Source: CALDSL01 sp039810245
Lineage (GTDB): Bacteria > Chloroflexota > Anaerolineae > Anaerolineales > Anaerolineaceae
NCBI GenBank assembly: GCA_039810245.1
Contig: JBDHWQ010000006.1
Coordinates: 62,001 to 126,000 of the forward strand
DNA length: 64,000 nt
Direction of reading: 5' to 3'
The position numbers and the translations under genes are program-made. The notes below the pieces were generated by a model. It was not told the origin of the DNA, made no database searches, and saw only the letters and a program-made list of their open reading frames with translations. Of the stretch, positions 1 through 9,600 are shown piece after piece. The first letter of the stretch is position 1. Each line of letters opens with the position of its first letter.

Positions 1-1391
1 TACTGCTCCAGGGGCAACTGGTCGAGCGTGTGCCGGTCGGTGGTATCGCCGTGGCGCAGGTCCAGGGCCAGGCTGGTCAGGCGTTCGCGCAGCGCCGCAA
101 GCCGCTCCTCACTGCCGGGCTGGTCGGCCAGCACCGTCACGCGAGAGCCGGGGGCCATGTAGCGGTCGAGGTTTTCGATCACAATTGGCAGGCGCCAGTT
201 CCAGCCGAGGATCAGCGTGCTTTCGGGCACACGCAGTGCGCGCGGGGCGGCCTGGATCAGGGCTTCATTGGCAGCCACGCTGGCGCGGGAATCCACGCGG
301 ATGTTGCTGTTGTCGCGCGCAATGACGATCACCTGGTCATCGGGCTGGAGCGTAGTGTCCATGGGCGGATTGAGACGCACTTGTTTGCCCCCCACCAGAA
401 TGCCGATGGGTGAATCCTGATGATAGGCAGAGAGCAGCTCGCCAAACTGGCAACCGGCCAGGGACGGCTCAGCGTGGAAGTAGATTTCGTTGTCGCGGTA
501 GTTGAGCAGCTCGGAATACACCACCGAAAGGCCGGGCTGCAGTGCGGTCTGCGCGATGACGCGCGCCACCAGCAGCCCCATGGGGATCCACTCTACATCA
601 TTCTTGCCGGCCACGCGCGCAGCCTCAAAATTGCGCGGGTCGCAAATGCTGGCGACGATGTTGAACGGCTGGCCGCGACGGCCGGGCTGGTTTGTGACGG
701 CCAGGACGGTCTTGATCACGTCCGCGTCGCGGCTTTCGCCCTCGGGTGAGAGGATGATAATCGAGCGCGTATCATTCAAATTGAGGATCTTGAGGTCGTC
801 CGGCTCCATAGGATTGCCGGTGCGGCAGATGATGCGCGTTCCGCGCGCTCTGCCCAGCTTGCGGCGCAGCGTATCTTCCATAAAGGTCTTGTCGCGCTGC
901 GCCATCACTACCACGCGCGAGCCTTTGCGGTCTTCGTTGGCCAGCACCAGCTCGTGCAGCACCGAAAAGATCTGGTCGGTCCAACCAAGGATGATCATGT
1001 GATCTTTCTCGGCGACGATGGTGCGGCCCTTGCGCAGCTCGTCGATGCGGGCGGTGATGCTGTTGGTGAGCGTACCGATCAGCAGGCTGACGACGAAGAT
1101 GCTGGCCAGGGTGATGGCGAACATCAGCAAGCGGTAGCCCCAGGCGGTCTCGCGGCCGCCCATGCTGCCGCCGCCCAGCGCGCGTACCATCGAGGTCCAA
1201 AAGGCTTCGATGAAGTTATACGACGGCTCGGAACCGGGAGCCAGCCCGGTGGAGACGAGGATGATGGCAGCAATGAGAATGATGAGCAGGCTGAGCGCGC
1301 CCAGGCTGAGCACCGGTCCCATCGGTCCGCTGGAAAACCAGCCATCCATCCAGTATTGAACCCGCTTCCAGAAAAGACCCTTTTGGTTCAT
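1..1391 (-). CDS. CASTOR/POLLUX-type ion channel with RCK-like domains (C-terminus off window)
   Basis: The reading frame is open from the ATG at 1391 to the left edge, about 463 residues, so the C-terminus is missing. Two hydrophobic helices (about residues 27-49 and 88-108) flank a pore-like segment rich in Gly (ALGGGSMGG). They are followed by two nucleotide-binding-like folds, one beginning near HMIILGWTDQ (about 130) and one near TLILGWNWRLP (about 395). This is the layout of the CASTOR/POLLUX/SYM8 family of cation channels with RCK-type regulatory domains. A purine-rich ribosome site precedes the ATG, and a promoter (TTGTAG, 17 bp, TATAAT) lies at 1442-1470. It is divergent from the YHS gene. 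The family call is fairly safe; ion selectivity cannot be read from the sequence. Confidence 0.85.
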   Translation of the reverse strand, partial: MNQKGLFWKRVQYWMDGWFSSGPMGPVLSLGALSLLIILIAAIILVSTGLAPGSEPSYNFIEAFWTSMVRALGGGSMGGRETAWGYRLLMFAITLASIFVVSLLIGTLTNSITARIDELRKGRTIVAEKDHMIILGWTDQIFSVLHELVLANEDRKGSRVVVMAQRDKTFMEDTLRRKLGRARGTRIICRTGNPMEPDDLKILNLNDTRSIIILSPEGESRDADVIKTVLAVTNQPGRRGQPFNIVASICDPRNFEAARVAGKNDVEWIPMGLLVARVIAQTALQPGLSVVYSELLNYRDNEIYFHAEPSLAGCQFGELLSAYHQDSPIGILVGGKQVRLNPPMDTTLQPDDQVIVIARDNSNIRVDSRASVAANEALIQAAPRALRVPESTLILGWNWRLPIVIENLDRYMAPGSRVTVLADQPGSEERLAALRERLTSLALDLRHGDTTDRHTLDQLPLEQ

Positions 1392-1441
1392 GCCACCCCC
1401 TTGTGCGTGTGGATAGCCGATAATGTATACCGTGTTGCTAC

Positions 1442-1470
1442 ATTATAAGAATGGGGGAAAGTCCCTACAA
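1442..1470 (-). promoter_or_regulatory. Sigma70-type promoter for the ion channel gene
   Basis: On the minus strand TTGTAG (1465-1470) is separated by exactly 17 bp from a consensus TATAAT (1442-1447). It lies about 50 bp upstream of the channel start codon. Confidence 0.6.
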
Positions 1471-1488
1471 GCCGCTGTACTGCAAAGT

Positions 1489-1497
1489 TGTTATACT
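1489..1497 (+). promoter_or_regulatory. Extended -10 element for the YHS gene
   Basis: TGTTATACT fits an extended -10 (TGnTATACT), 45 bp before the YHS start codon. No clear -35 is visible. The 150-bp gap 1392-1541 otherwise holds only the divergent channel promoter. Confidence 0.4.
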
Positions 1498-1541
1498 GAT
1501 GACGACACTATTGGTATTGATTTAGAAAGGAGAGGGATATC

Positions 1542-1736
1542 ATGGCAATTGATCCAGTTTGCGGGATGGAAGTAGACACGGCCTCGGCCACGTTTGTTTC
1601 CGAGTATAAGGGTGAAACGTATTATTTCTGTTCGCCAGGCTGCAAGCGTGACTTCGACAACCAGCCGGAGCACTTCATCCGCAAGGATGACGACCCCGGG
1701 CAGCACCCGTTGGACGCGCGCAACGTGAATTTGTAA
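1542..1736 (+). CDS. YHS-domain protein
   Basis: A 64-residue protein consisting almost entirely of a YHS domain. DPVCGM (Cys7) is followed by YYFCSPGC (Cys30, Cys34), the conserved cysteine pattern of this small metal-associated domain found alone or fused to copper ATPases and monooxygenases. A strong ribosome site (AAAGGAGAGG) sits 7-8 nt upstream of the ATG. The gene is monocistronic and is followed by a 34-bp perfect palindrome that can act as its terminator. No metal-transport gene is adjacent, so its partner is unknown; a copper or heavy-metal role is inference from the family. Confidence 0.85.
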   Translation: MAIDPVCGMEVDTASATFVSEYKGETYYFCSPGCKRDFDNQPEHFIRKDDDPGQHPLDARNVNL

Positions 1737-1789
1737 ACCAGGCAGGTATGCCCGGCTTGCATTGCGGCGGGGCAAAGCGTATTGGTAAT

Positions 1790-1823
1790 ATCGTGGGGGT
1801 GGGCCATGGCCCACCCCCACGAT
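1790..1823. terminator. Perfect 34-bp palindrome between convergent genes
   Basis: ATCGTGGGGGTGGGCC and its exact reverse complement form a GC-rich hairpin centred on GGCCATGGCC. It lies between the stops of the YHS gene (plus strand) and the PPK2 gene (minus strand). AT-rich bases follow on the plus side, so it probably terminates in both directions. Confidence 0.65.
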
Positions 1824-1827
1824 TGAT

Positions 1828-2652
1828 TTATTCGGCTGTAGCGTCTTTGAGCAGGCGCTTCATCTCGTCCACGTCGCCTTCAAAGGCCGGGTACTGCGGG
1901 TCGAGCTTTTCCAGGGCATCTACCAGCACGGATGAAACCACCAAATTGCGGTACCAGTTACGGTTGGCAGGCACCACGTACCACGGCGCCCATTTGGTGC
2001 TGGTGCGGCTGAGCATATCCTCGTACGCCTTGCGGTACTGCGACCACAGCTTGCGCTCTTCCAGGTCGCCGGGGTTGAACTTCCAACGCTTGGCGGGGTC
2101 GTCCAGGCGCTCTTGCAGGCGCTCTGCTTGCTCTTCCGGGCTGATATGCAGGTAGAACTTAAGGATCGTGGTGCCTTCTTCCGCCAACATCCGCTCGAAG
2201 GCGTTGATCTGGTCGTAACGTTTCTTCCACACATCCTCAGACACGAGATTGTGGACGCGCACCACCAGCACATCTTCGTAATGCGAGCGGTTGAAGACGA
2301 CGATCTGACCCTTGCCGGGGGTCTGAGCGTGGACACGCCACAGGTAGTCGTGCTCCAGCTCGATGGGCGTGGGGGTTTTGAAGTTGGCGACGCGCACGCC
2401 CTGCGGGTTCACGCCCTCGAACACGGCGCGGATGGTGCCATCTTTGCCGCCGGTATCCATTGCCTGGATCACGATCAGCACCGGGTGCTTGTGCTCGGCA
2501 TACAGGGTGGCCTGCAGCTCGTCCAGCCGCGCATTGAGCTTGACTTGTTTGGCTTTCGCCTCGTCTTTATCGCCGTCCCAGGCTTTGGTTTCGTCGGGGT
2601 CAAAGTCTTTCAGGCGCACGTCGGTATCGGGTGAGATGCGATAACGGTTCAT
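1828..2652 (-). CDS. ppk2: Polyphosphate kinase 2, class III type
   Basis: 274 residues, the normal length for a one-domain PPK2. The Walker A motif QAMDTGGKDG is at 63-72, the Walker B region FNRSHYEDV at 120-128, and the lid DDPAKRWKF at about 184-192 followed by GDLEER. Overall it closely follows Meiothermus-type class III enzymes as I recall them, which use polyphosphate to phosphorylate AMP and ADP. Acting in the cytoplasm, it would regenerate nucleotides from polyphosphate. The start at 2652 gives the N-terminal MNRYRISP typical of the family. The gene stands alone, 59 bp downstream of the Imm-5-like gene on the same strand. Confidence 0.92.
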   Translation of the reverse strand: MNRYRISPDTDVRLKDFDPDETKAWDGDKDEAKAKQVKLNARLDELQATLYAEHKHPVLIVIQAMDTGGKDGTIRAVFEGVNPQGVRVANFKTPTPIELEHDYLWRVHAQTPGKGQIVVFNRSHYEDVLVVRVHNLVSEDVWKKRYDQINAFERMLAEEGTTILKFYLHISPEEQAERLQERLDDPAKRWKFNPGDLEERKLWSQYRKAYEDMLSRTSTKWAPWYVVPANRNWYRNLVVSSVLVDALEKLDPQYPAFEGDVDEMKRLLKDATAE

Positions 2653-2711
2653 GAGTTGCCTCGCCGGGTGAAGAATGGGAATATGGAATAACTATAGTAC
2701 AGAATGAATGC

Positions 2712-3227
2712 TTAACAAGTGAAAACAAACCAGCAGTACGGGTTGCGCAGGCGCTGATCGTCCAGCACCAGCACGCGGATCGCTTCGGGGAGCTGCGCGC
2801 GCTGCCACTGGCACTCGCGGCGGCCGGCGGCTTCCCGTTCGGCCGGCGGTGCGGCGGCGCGCGCGGCGCGGATGGCATAGGCCGCCGCCCCCAGCTCATG
2901 CGCGGCCACGTGCGCCACCACGGCCGCCTGCCCGGCGGCAAAAGCGGCTTCGCGCGCTGCGCCAGTCAGCCCTCTGGCCGCGGCCATGGCGTGACCACCC
3001 GCCGCGCGTGACTGTGTCATGCTGGCCTCGCCTTTCACCCAGGCGCGGATGGCTTCGATCGCCTGCCGTGGGCGGTCATCATCGGGCTGTGCTGTTTCGA
3101 AGAGCGGCAGCACATGCTCGGCGCAATCGGCGGCCCACAGCGCCAGCAGGTGATGATCGGAGTCGCGCAGCGTGCCCCCGCGGCGCACGGTAATCAGCCG
3201 GGGGTCGCGTTCATTCGCAAAGATCAT
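2712..3227 (-). CDS. Imm-5-like (putative immunity) protein
   Basis: 171 residues, mostly Ala-rich helix. The conserved opening RRGGTLRDSDHHLLALWAAD and the ending VLVLDDQRLRNPYCW match proteins annotated as putative immunity protein / Imm-5-like. The Imm label comes from comparative analyses of toxin loci; no toxin gene is visible nearby, so an actual immunity role is unsupported here. Its ATG overlaps the TGA of the VOC gene upstream (ATGA at 3224-3227), so the two are translationally coupled. Confidence 0.7.
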   Translation of the reverse strand: MIFANERDPRLITVRRGGTLRDSDHHLLALWAADCAEHVLPLFETAQPDDDRPRQAIEAIRAWVKGEASMTQSRAAGGHAMAAARGLTGAAREAAFAAGQAAVVAHVAAHELGAAAYAIRAARAAAPPAEREAAGRRECQWQRAQLPEAIRVLVLDDQRLRNPYCWFVFTC

Positions 3228-3616
3228 TTTGGCTCGGTGTCCATTTTTTGCGCAAATGCGATGATATGGCCGTCCGGGTCAGCCACATACCCGGCGAGAT
3301 CGCCCCAATCGCGTGGGTAAACGGGGTTCACCGCAACTGCGCCTGCCGCCACTGCCCGGTTGTAGCGAGCGTGGACATCATCGACAAACAGGTACAGCTC
3401 CGATCGCGGAATACCCACGCCCAGGCGGGGATGTGGCAAACCGTCTCCCAGGATCCTGGCGATGCCGTGGTTGGGCATCAGTCCCAATTTGCAATCTTCA
3501 GAAAGTAGAAATTCGGTCATCCCCGGCACGTCAAGCACCGGTTCCTGTTCCAGAACGGCCTGGTAGAAATGTTTGCTGGAATTCTGGTCAGACACGTACA
3601 GAATAAACTCGACCAT
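3224..3616 (-). CDS. VOC (glyoxalase/bleomycin-resistance fold) protein
   Basis: 130 residues. MVEFILYVSD opens the first beta-alpha-beta-beta-beta unit, LYLFVDDVHARYNRAVAAGA the second, and the end carries DPDGHIIAFAQK, the usual VOC terminus. A longer in-frame extension to 4015 exists, but it runs antisense to the lipoprotein gene, so I chose the ATG at 3616. A promoter (TTGCCA, 17 bp, TATGCT) lies at 3663-3691, just upstream of this start, supporting the choice. Substrate unknown; members include dioxygenases, isomerases and drug-binding proteins. Confidence 0.82.
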   Translation of the reverse strand: MVEFILYVSDQNSSKHFYQAVLEQEPVLDVPGMTEFLLSEDCKLGLMPNHGIARILGDGLPHPRLGVGIPRSELYLFVDDVHARYNRAVAAGAVAVNPVYPRDWGDLAGYVADPDGHIIAFAQKMDTEPK

Positions 3617-3662
3617 GCGCGGGTCTCCCGGTGGTTGGTGAAGATGAAACGGGCTGCTCTTA

Positions 3663-3691
3663 AGCATAGCGTTTCTGGAGGCGATTGGCAA
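3663..3691 (-). promoter_or_regulatory. Promoter for the VOC/Imm-5-like pair
   Basis: On the minus strand TTGCCA (3686-3691), a 17-bp spacer and TATGCT (3663-3668) lie about 50 bp before the VOC start codon. Confidence 0.5.
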
Positions 3692-3770
3692 TTGCGGCAA
3701 GGCGTGGTTCACGAAAGGAACTATTTTCGTTTCGCGCACGTCTGTGCAATAATAGGATAGGAGAATGACC

Positions 3771-4502
3771 ATGCGCAAGATTGTGTTTGTTTTGATCGTG
3801 CTGGCCCTGCTGCTAACGGGGTGTGGCACGCTGCAGTTGGGATCGGGGCAGCCGGCCAGCCCCACCGGCGGGCCAAAGGGATTGGAAACCCGCCCCGGCG
3901 CGCTGGACGCGGTGCAATCGCGGCTGGCGGATGCGCTCAACATGGCGATGGATGACCTGACGCTGCAGGAATACCGCGAAGTAGAGTGGCCGGACGCGTG
4001 CCTGGGCCTGCCCAACGCGGGCGAAACCTGCGCTCAGACGGTGACTCCCGGCTACCTGATGCTGTTCAACACGCCCAAAGGCGTGGTCGAAGCGCATTCC
4101 AACCGCTCGGGCAATGACTTTCGCTACGGGCCGGCATTGGAGCAGGGCGGCGATAGCCCGGTGGTGGCCACCTGGCAGCGCTCCGGCGGTTTTGCCGGTA
4201 TCTGCCAGCGGTTAATGCTGTACGCCGATGGCGGCTACCTGCTGCAGGATTGCGTGAAGAACCGCGCGCTGGCGCAGGGCACGCTGAGCGGCGACTCGCT
4301 GTCGCAGCTTAAAGATTGGATCGGGCGCTACCAGTCGTTCGGCTGGCAGAAGCAGAACCCACCCGGCTCAGCGGATATGTTTGAAGACCAGCTCAGCTTT
4401 AATGGGCAGGGCAGCCAGGCAGCCAGCGCCGCGCAGCAGGAAGACATGTTCAACGCCCTGGCCGAAACGGTGACGATCCTGGCGCGGCAGGCACAGCCCT
4501 AG
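3771..4502 (+). CDS. Putative lipoprotein with a WPD-C-LG-P motif
   Basis: 243 residues with a lipoprotein signal peptide (MRKIVFVLIVLALLLTGC; lipobox LLTGC). A Gly/Pro linker is followed by a conserved block EVEWPDACLGLPNAGETCAQ, seen in my recollection in many Chloroflexota lipoproteins of unknown function, where two cysteines may pair. Two ATGs are possible, 3765 and 3771. The ribosome site TAGGAG (3758-3763) is only 1 nt from the first and 7 nt from the second, so I chose 3771. It overlaps the convergent lipoprotein gene by 4 bp at the stop codons. No function can be assigned. Confidence 0.75.
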   Translation: MRKIVFVLIVLALLLTGCGTLQLGSGQPASPTGGPKGLETRPGALDAVQSRLADALNMAMDDLTLQEYREVEWPDACLGLPNAGETCAQTVTPGYLMLFNTPKGVVEAHSNRSGNDFRYGPALEQGGDSPVVATWQRSGGFAGICQRLMLYADGGYLLQDCVKNRALAQGTLSGDSLSQLKDWIGRYQSFGWQKQNPPGSADMFEDQLSFNGQGSQAASAAQQEDMFNALAETVTILARQAQP

Positions 4503-6580
4503 CGTTCACTCTGTCCACTGACCAGGGAGAGGCTCAGGCGGATGCCCTGGGGCAGGATGAGCAGGTTGCGCACCGTCACCAGGCCGGCGTTCGTGGCGGT
4601 CACCCGGCCGCGGTCCAGCAGGCTGCCATCGGCGATGCTGCGGCTTTCCCAGGCATACTCGCGCCCGGGCAGCAGGGGAAAGCGCTGGGCGCGGCGCGGG
4701 GTGATATTGATGCGCTGCGCCTGGCCGCTACCGCATGACCGCGGCTCATCCAGGCTAACAGCGCACAGGCTCATCTCCCAGCGCGTGGCGGTATCGATGG
4801 GCGTGCCGTCCCAACTCAGCCACGAGGATGACCACAACACCGTCTGGTTGTACACCGCGGCGCGGCTCGGCGGGATCGGGCCGCTGGCCTCGCCGCCGCT
4901 CATGCCGGGCACGGTTTCGTCGCGCGGGACGCGGAAGCCATAGAAAGGCAGCCCGCGCGTGTCGGTTTGCAGGTTGGGGACCAGCCCTGCCCAGGCGGGG
5001 ATGGACTCACCGGCTGCGGCGATCCAGCCGCCCCAGGCCTGATGGCCGTTGTTGAGCGCGGTGAAGGCCGGCGCCACCTGGCTGCCCCACGCGGCGCGCT
5101 GGCTGTCGAGCACGGCGGCTACGCCCAGCGGCGCGGCAGGCAGGGTGATCTGCGACAGGCCGCGGTTGAGGTTTTGCCAGCGCCAGACGGGCGTGCCGGC
5201 ATAGCCCTGCAGCGGCAGCGCCCACCCGCCCGGCGCGCGCAGCAGCACGGGCAGGTTCAGCCCGCGCTCGCCCCACAGGCGCAGGTAATGGCGCAGCTCG
5301 GGGTTCTCCAGCGCGTTAAAGTCACTGACCGGCTCGGTCAGGTAGGCGGCGGCAAAGACCTTGGGGTAGCGCGAAGCCAGCGCCAACGCGCCGGCCGCCC
5401 CGCTACCCGCGCCCACCACGTAGACACGCTGCGGATCGGCGGCCACCGGGCCGGCCGGGGCGCGCAACTGATCGTAGAGCATTCGCAAGATGCGCTGCTC
5501 GGTAAAGTTGGCCACCGGGCTGCCACGTTGGATGCCCAGCCGGCCCTGAAAATCGTGCACCTGGCTGAAGCCAAACCAGCCGGTGCGGCCGGTGTCCATG
5601 GGGATGATCACGTAGGCGCATACGTTGCTCAATTCGGGGCGCGGCACGGGCGGGCCGTCTTGCAGCAGCAGCACCACCGGCGCGGGGTCGCGCCGCTCAG
5701 CGCACACCGGGTCATAAATGGCGTAGTCGTAGGCGTACTGCAGCGCGCCGGGCACGCGCGGGTCGGCCGGGTCGAGGCCGTAATAGCCGTTGAGCGGGTT
5801 AGGGGCGTGGAACGTGGCGTTCCAGGTGTGAAGGTCCATGTACTGGAGCAGCACGTGCGTGCCGCCGCCCAACAGGGGGCCGATCTCGACCGGCAGCGGG
5901 TCGGCCACGCTTTCCGCTACCGCGGGGCTGGCATAGCCTTGGGGCAGGTGTTCTGAGCCGTCTGGCAGGCGGATGGTGACGGCATAGTAGCGCACGCCGC
6001 TGCCATTATCGCCCAGGTCGGCGCGAGAAACTGTCCACACCAGCAGCCCCTGGCCGGGCGGAACTTCCCCGCCGCCGCTGCGGGCGCTGAGGCGCAGGAA
6101 GAAGCGCTGGCCCCAGTTGCCGCTGGCCGGGTCGGTCATGCGCCCGGCGAGGAATTCGGCGGAACCGGGCGGCACGTCGGCCAGCAGGTCGGCCTGAGGC
6201 AGGGTTTCGCGCGTGATTGGCAGGCTCGCGGCGTATACGCGGTAGCGCTCGCCATAGCTGCCGCTGGGCAGCTCGCCCCAGGTGATAAAAGTCTGCCCAC
6301 TGTTGTGGAAAACCTGGATGCCGGTCTCGCCGGCGGTGGGAATGGGGCGCGGCGTGCCGGCCGGCGCGGCAGGCGTGCCGCCACCTTCGGCCTCGCCCGT
6401 GCGGACGGGCTGAGCGGTGGCTTGCTGGGGCAGCGGCGTGGGCGGCAGTGTAAAGGTGGGCTGGACGGGCGGCTCGCTGGGCAGCACCATGACGGGCGTA
6501 GGCGTGCCGGTAGGCCCCGGCACGCAAGCCCCCAGTGCCAGCAGCAGCAAGATCAGCGCACACCTTATTCGACGCGGCAT
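4499..6580 (-). CDS. Large lipoprotein with alpha/beta-hydrolase-like C-terminal half
   Basis: 693 residues. A lipoprotein signal (RCALILLLLALGAC) is followed by a Thr/Pro tether (TPTPV) and a region resembling fibronectin-like repeats (about 90-230). The C-terminal half has an esterase-like fold with nucleophile-elbow candidate GAGSGAAG. The surrounding RVYVVGAGSGAAGALALASR and the later HQAWGG and FYGFRVPRDETVPG suggest a PHB-depolymerase or prolyl-peptidase-like hydrolase. I chose the ATG at 6580 because GAGAGGG lies upstream of it and the lipobox is then correctly placed. The substrate is unknown; it would act on the outer face of the membrane. Confidence 0.65.
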   Translation of the reverse strand: MPRRIRCALILLLLALGACVPGPTGTPTPVMVLPSEPPVQPTFTLPPTPLPQQATAQPVRTGEAEGGGTPAAPAGTPRPIPTAGETGIQVFHNSGQTFITWGELPSGSYGERYRVYAASLPITRETLPQADLLADVPPGSAEFLAGRMTDPASGNWGQRFFLRLSARSGGGEVPPGQGLLVWTVSRADLGDNGSGVRYYAVTIRLPDGSEHLPQGYASPAVAESVADPLPVEIGPLLGGGTHVLLQYMDLHTWNATFHAPNPLNGYYGLDPADPRVPGALQYAYDYAIYDPVCAERRDPAPVVLLLQDGPPVPRPELSNVCAYVIIPMDTGRTGWFGFSQVHDFQGRLGIQRGSPVANFTEQRILRMLYDQLRAPAGPVAADPQRVYVVGAGSGAAGALALASRYPKVFAAAYLTEPVSDFNALENPELRHYLRLWGERGLNLPVLLRAPGGWALPLQGYAGTPVWRWQNLNRGLSQITLPAAPLGVAAVLDSQRAAWGSQVAPAFTALNNGHQAWGGWIAAAGESIPAWAGLVPNLQTDTRGLPFYGFRVPRDETVPGMSGGEASGPIPPSRAAVYNQTVLWSSSWLSWDGTPIDTATRWEMSLCAVSLDEPRSCGSGQAQRINITPRRAQRFPLLPGREYAWESRSIADGSLLDRGRVTATNAGLVTVRNLLILPQGIRLSLSLVSGQSER

Positions 6581-6639
6581 GGATTCCCTCTCAGGGTTAT
6601 TGTATACGAAAAGACGATCATGGTGGATGCCGGGAATCA

Positions 6640-6667
6640 AAGGGCGGGCCCACCCGGGCCCGCCCTT
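6640..6667. terminator. GC-rich inverted repeat downstream of the nucleotidase gene
   Basis: AAGGGCGGGCCC and its complement pair around a 4-nt loop, just after the stop of the 5'-nucleotidase gene on the minus strand. The U-tract is poor, so termination strength is uncertain. Confidence 0.45.
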
Positions 6668-6683
6668 CTTCGTGCGGTGAATG

Positions 6684-9600
6684 TTACGGTTGGGGTTGCA
6701 GGTGGTCGATGATCCACTCGGCGTCGGTGATCAGCAGCTTCGCGGCATCTTCCTTGATGCCCTTGCCGGTGTATTTGTCTACGTCTCCGATGAAGACGCG
6801 CAGCATCTCGATCGCCTGGTCGGTCTTGCCCTTCTTGAGCAGCAGCTCGATGCCCACCAGCTCAAGATCCAGCTTGGTTTTGATGGCCGACTTGGTGATG
6901 GCCTTGGCGCTGTACAGGCGCGAGAGCGTACTGCGCAGCGACTTGACGTTGGTGTCCACCATGAAGGTCACTTCAGCGGTGGTGGCATTACCCACCTTAT
7001 CCGTTGCGGTAACCACCAGGGTGTGCTCGCCCAGGGCCAGCGTAAGCAGGTCCACCTTTTGGCCGTCTTTGACCGGCTCACCATCCAGCAGGGCTTCGAT
7101 CTTCAGAATGCCGGTGAGAGCATCTTTGGCTTCAAAGTCCAGCTTGAAGGTTTCGTGGTGCCAGTACGTCTTGGCCTGCGGGGTCTTGATCGTCACCACC
7201 GGAACAGTGGCATCGACGTAAACGTAACCGAACTTCTGGCTGGAGAAGCCCAGATTGTCGGTGCAGGTGATGCCAATGCTGTGTTTGCCCTCTACGGCCG
7301 GAAGCGTGAAGGGAGCGCCATCATACGGCATGGGCTCGCCGCCATCGATTGCCAGCGTGCAGGAGGCAACGCCGCTGCCCGCATCGGTGATGTGCGGTAC
7401 GAGAAGCGTGGTGCCGCTGACGTACAGCCGGCCCTTGTACTCATACAGGCCGCTCGTCATGTGGTCGATCACCGGACCTTCGCTGTCGAGGTAGTAGCTG
7501 GCGACCACGGGTTCAGCATCATTACCGGCCGCATCGCTCACCATCAGGGTGACGGTATACAGGCCATCCGGCCCGCTGAGCGTGAAGTCGGTATCGCCCG
7601 CGGCGCACTTCACGTGGCTTTCCTTGGGCCCGGTGATGTGGATATCGCAATCGCCGACCCCGGCCAGGTCATCGGCGACGGTGGCGCGCAGCACGGTGTC
7701 TTTGGTGATGGACGTCTGCGTTTCACCCACGTACTGCGGCCCGCTGAAGATGCTGAGCGCAGCGGTGGGGGCGGTGGTGTCGGTGATGAACGCCAGGCGG
7801 CCTTCCACCATCGGTGAGACTACGCCCATGTCCGTGATGTAGTTGATCACGGCGTCGCGCACGTAGTACTGCGTGTCGGCCACGATCTGATCCAGCGGCC
7901 ACAGCGTCTTGCCGTTGTCGTTGAAGTTGCACGAGCCGGCGGCCAGGTAGTTGACGGTGGATACGACGTAGTAGGTGTCGGCGTCGGTGAAGTCTACCAT
8001 GTGGCCGTCAAACTCGAGCGAGACCACGTAGCTCTTGGTTGGGTCGTAGGCTTCGGGGTACAGGTCGTTGTAAGTGATCTTGCCGCCCGCGTTGATGTCG
8101 ATCATGCAGGTGGTGTAGTAGGAGTAGCCGCCGTAGCCGGGAACGTACTTGTAGTAATAGTAGTTGCGGTAGGCACGTTCCAGCACCGCCTTGAGCTGCG
8201 GCCCATTCATGCGCAGCGCCAGCAGCGAGTTCTCGTAGGGCATGGCCGCAAACATGTCGGACACCTTGAGGGTGTACGGGGCTTCGGGCGTGGCGCCATC
8301 CGCGATGCGCCGGTTGGTCATGGCGCCGGAGAGATGGAAGTCGACGGGGATGCCGTTCTTGCGCAGCTCAGCCACCGAGGCGTCGGCCTGCAGGTTAGCG
8401 CCGTTGGTTTCTTCGGTGAATGCGGTGTTGGTGTCAATCGGGACGGTGGTCTGCCCGATCTCGGTGTTGTTGTAGGCGTTGATAAGATCCTGGTACGGCT
8501 GCACCAGGGCCTTAATGTCCGCGTCTTCGGCCACCGAGGTGGTTACCTGGATGTAGCGGCCGGTGCGGGCCACGGTATCGTAGCCGCCTTCGCCGTTGGG
8601 CAGAAGGCCCAGGATGACCTCACCCAGGAAGGTGTTGTAGCGGTTGGCCTGGGTGATGAGCACCTGAGCGTTGTCGGGGCCCTGGACGAATGTGGGCAGC
8701 CAGCGGTAGGGGCCAAACCCGGTGGACGGGTTGGTGTGGCTGTGCCCGCCGATGATGGCGTCTACACCCGCGACCTGGGTGGCGAAGTAGGTGTCAACGT
8801 TGTTGTCCACCTCAACGCTCTTCGGATCGGTGGTGAAGCCGATGTGCGTCAGCGCGATCACCGCGTCGTTCTGTTCCTGCAGCATGGGGGCATAATCCTT
8901 ACCGGTCTGGATCGGATCGGTGAAGGTCAGGCCCGGAATGTTGCTGGGCAGCTCGTAGTTGGGGATACGGTGGTTGCCGATGCCCAGGATGGCGATCTTG
9001 AGCGCTTCGGGGCCGAGGGTGGCCACGGTGTAAGGCTCCACCGGCACGTCCGCCAGGCCATACTCGCCGGTATCGGTGACGTTGGCCTGCAGCACCGGGA
9101 ATTCCGCCTGGCCGATCGTGGAGAAGACGTCCTTGCCGAAGTTGAACTCGTGGTTGCCGAGCGTCCAGGCGTTGTAGCCCATGGCGTTGAACACCTTGAC
9201 GATCGGGTTGATCTGCAGGTCTTCGGGCAGCACAGTGCCATCGGCGGCGTAGCCCAGCCCGGCAGACTTGAAGTAGTACATCATCGAGTCGCCCTGGATG
9301 CTGTCGCCAGCGTTGAGCAGCAGCGTGCGCGCGGGGTTATGCTGGCGTTCCTGCTTGATCAGCGTGGCCAGGTTGGTGTAGCCGGGGGTCGAGCCGGCAG
9401 CCAGCAGGCGTCCGTGCGAGTCGTTGTGGTGCAGCACGGTCACGGGCACAACTTCGCCGTCTTCGTAGGCGTCGTCACCATCACCATTGCGGGTGACCCG
9501 GCCGTCCAGCGAGCCATCGCCATCCGGGCCGCGGTAGGGGTTGGCGGCGGTGTAGGTGGCGGCCACGTAGCTGTTGACCGCGTCGAGCATGTCGCCCCAG

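Noticed and set aside
2712..3616. Toxin-immunity system suggested by the Imm-5-like name
   Set aside because: No toxin or secretion gene is nearby; the partner is a VOC protein. The name alone does not support an immunity role.
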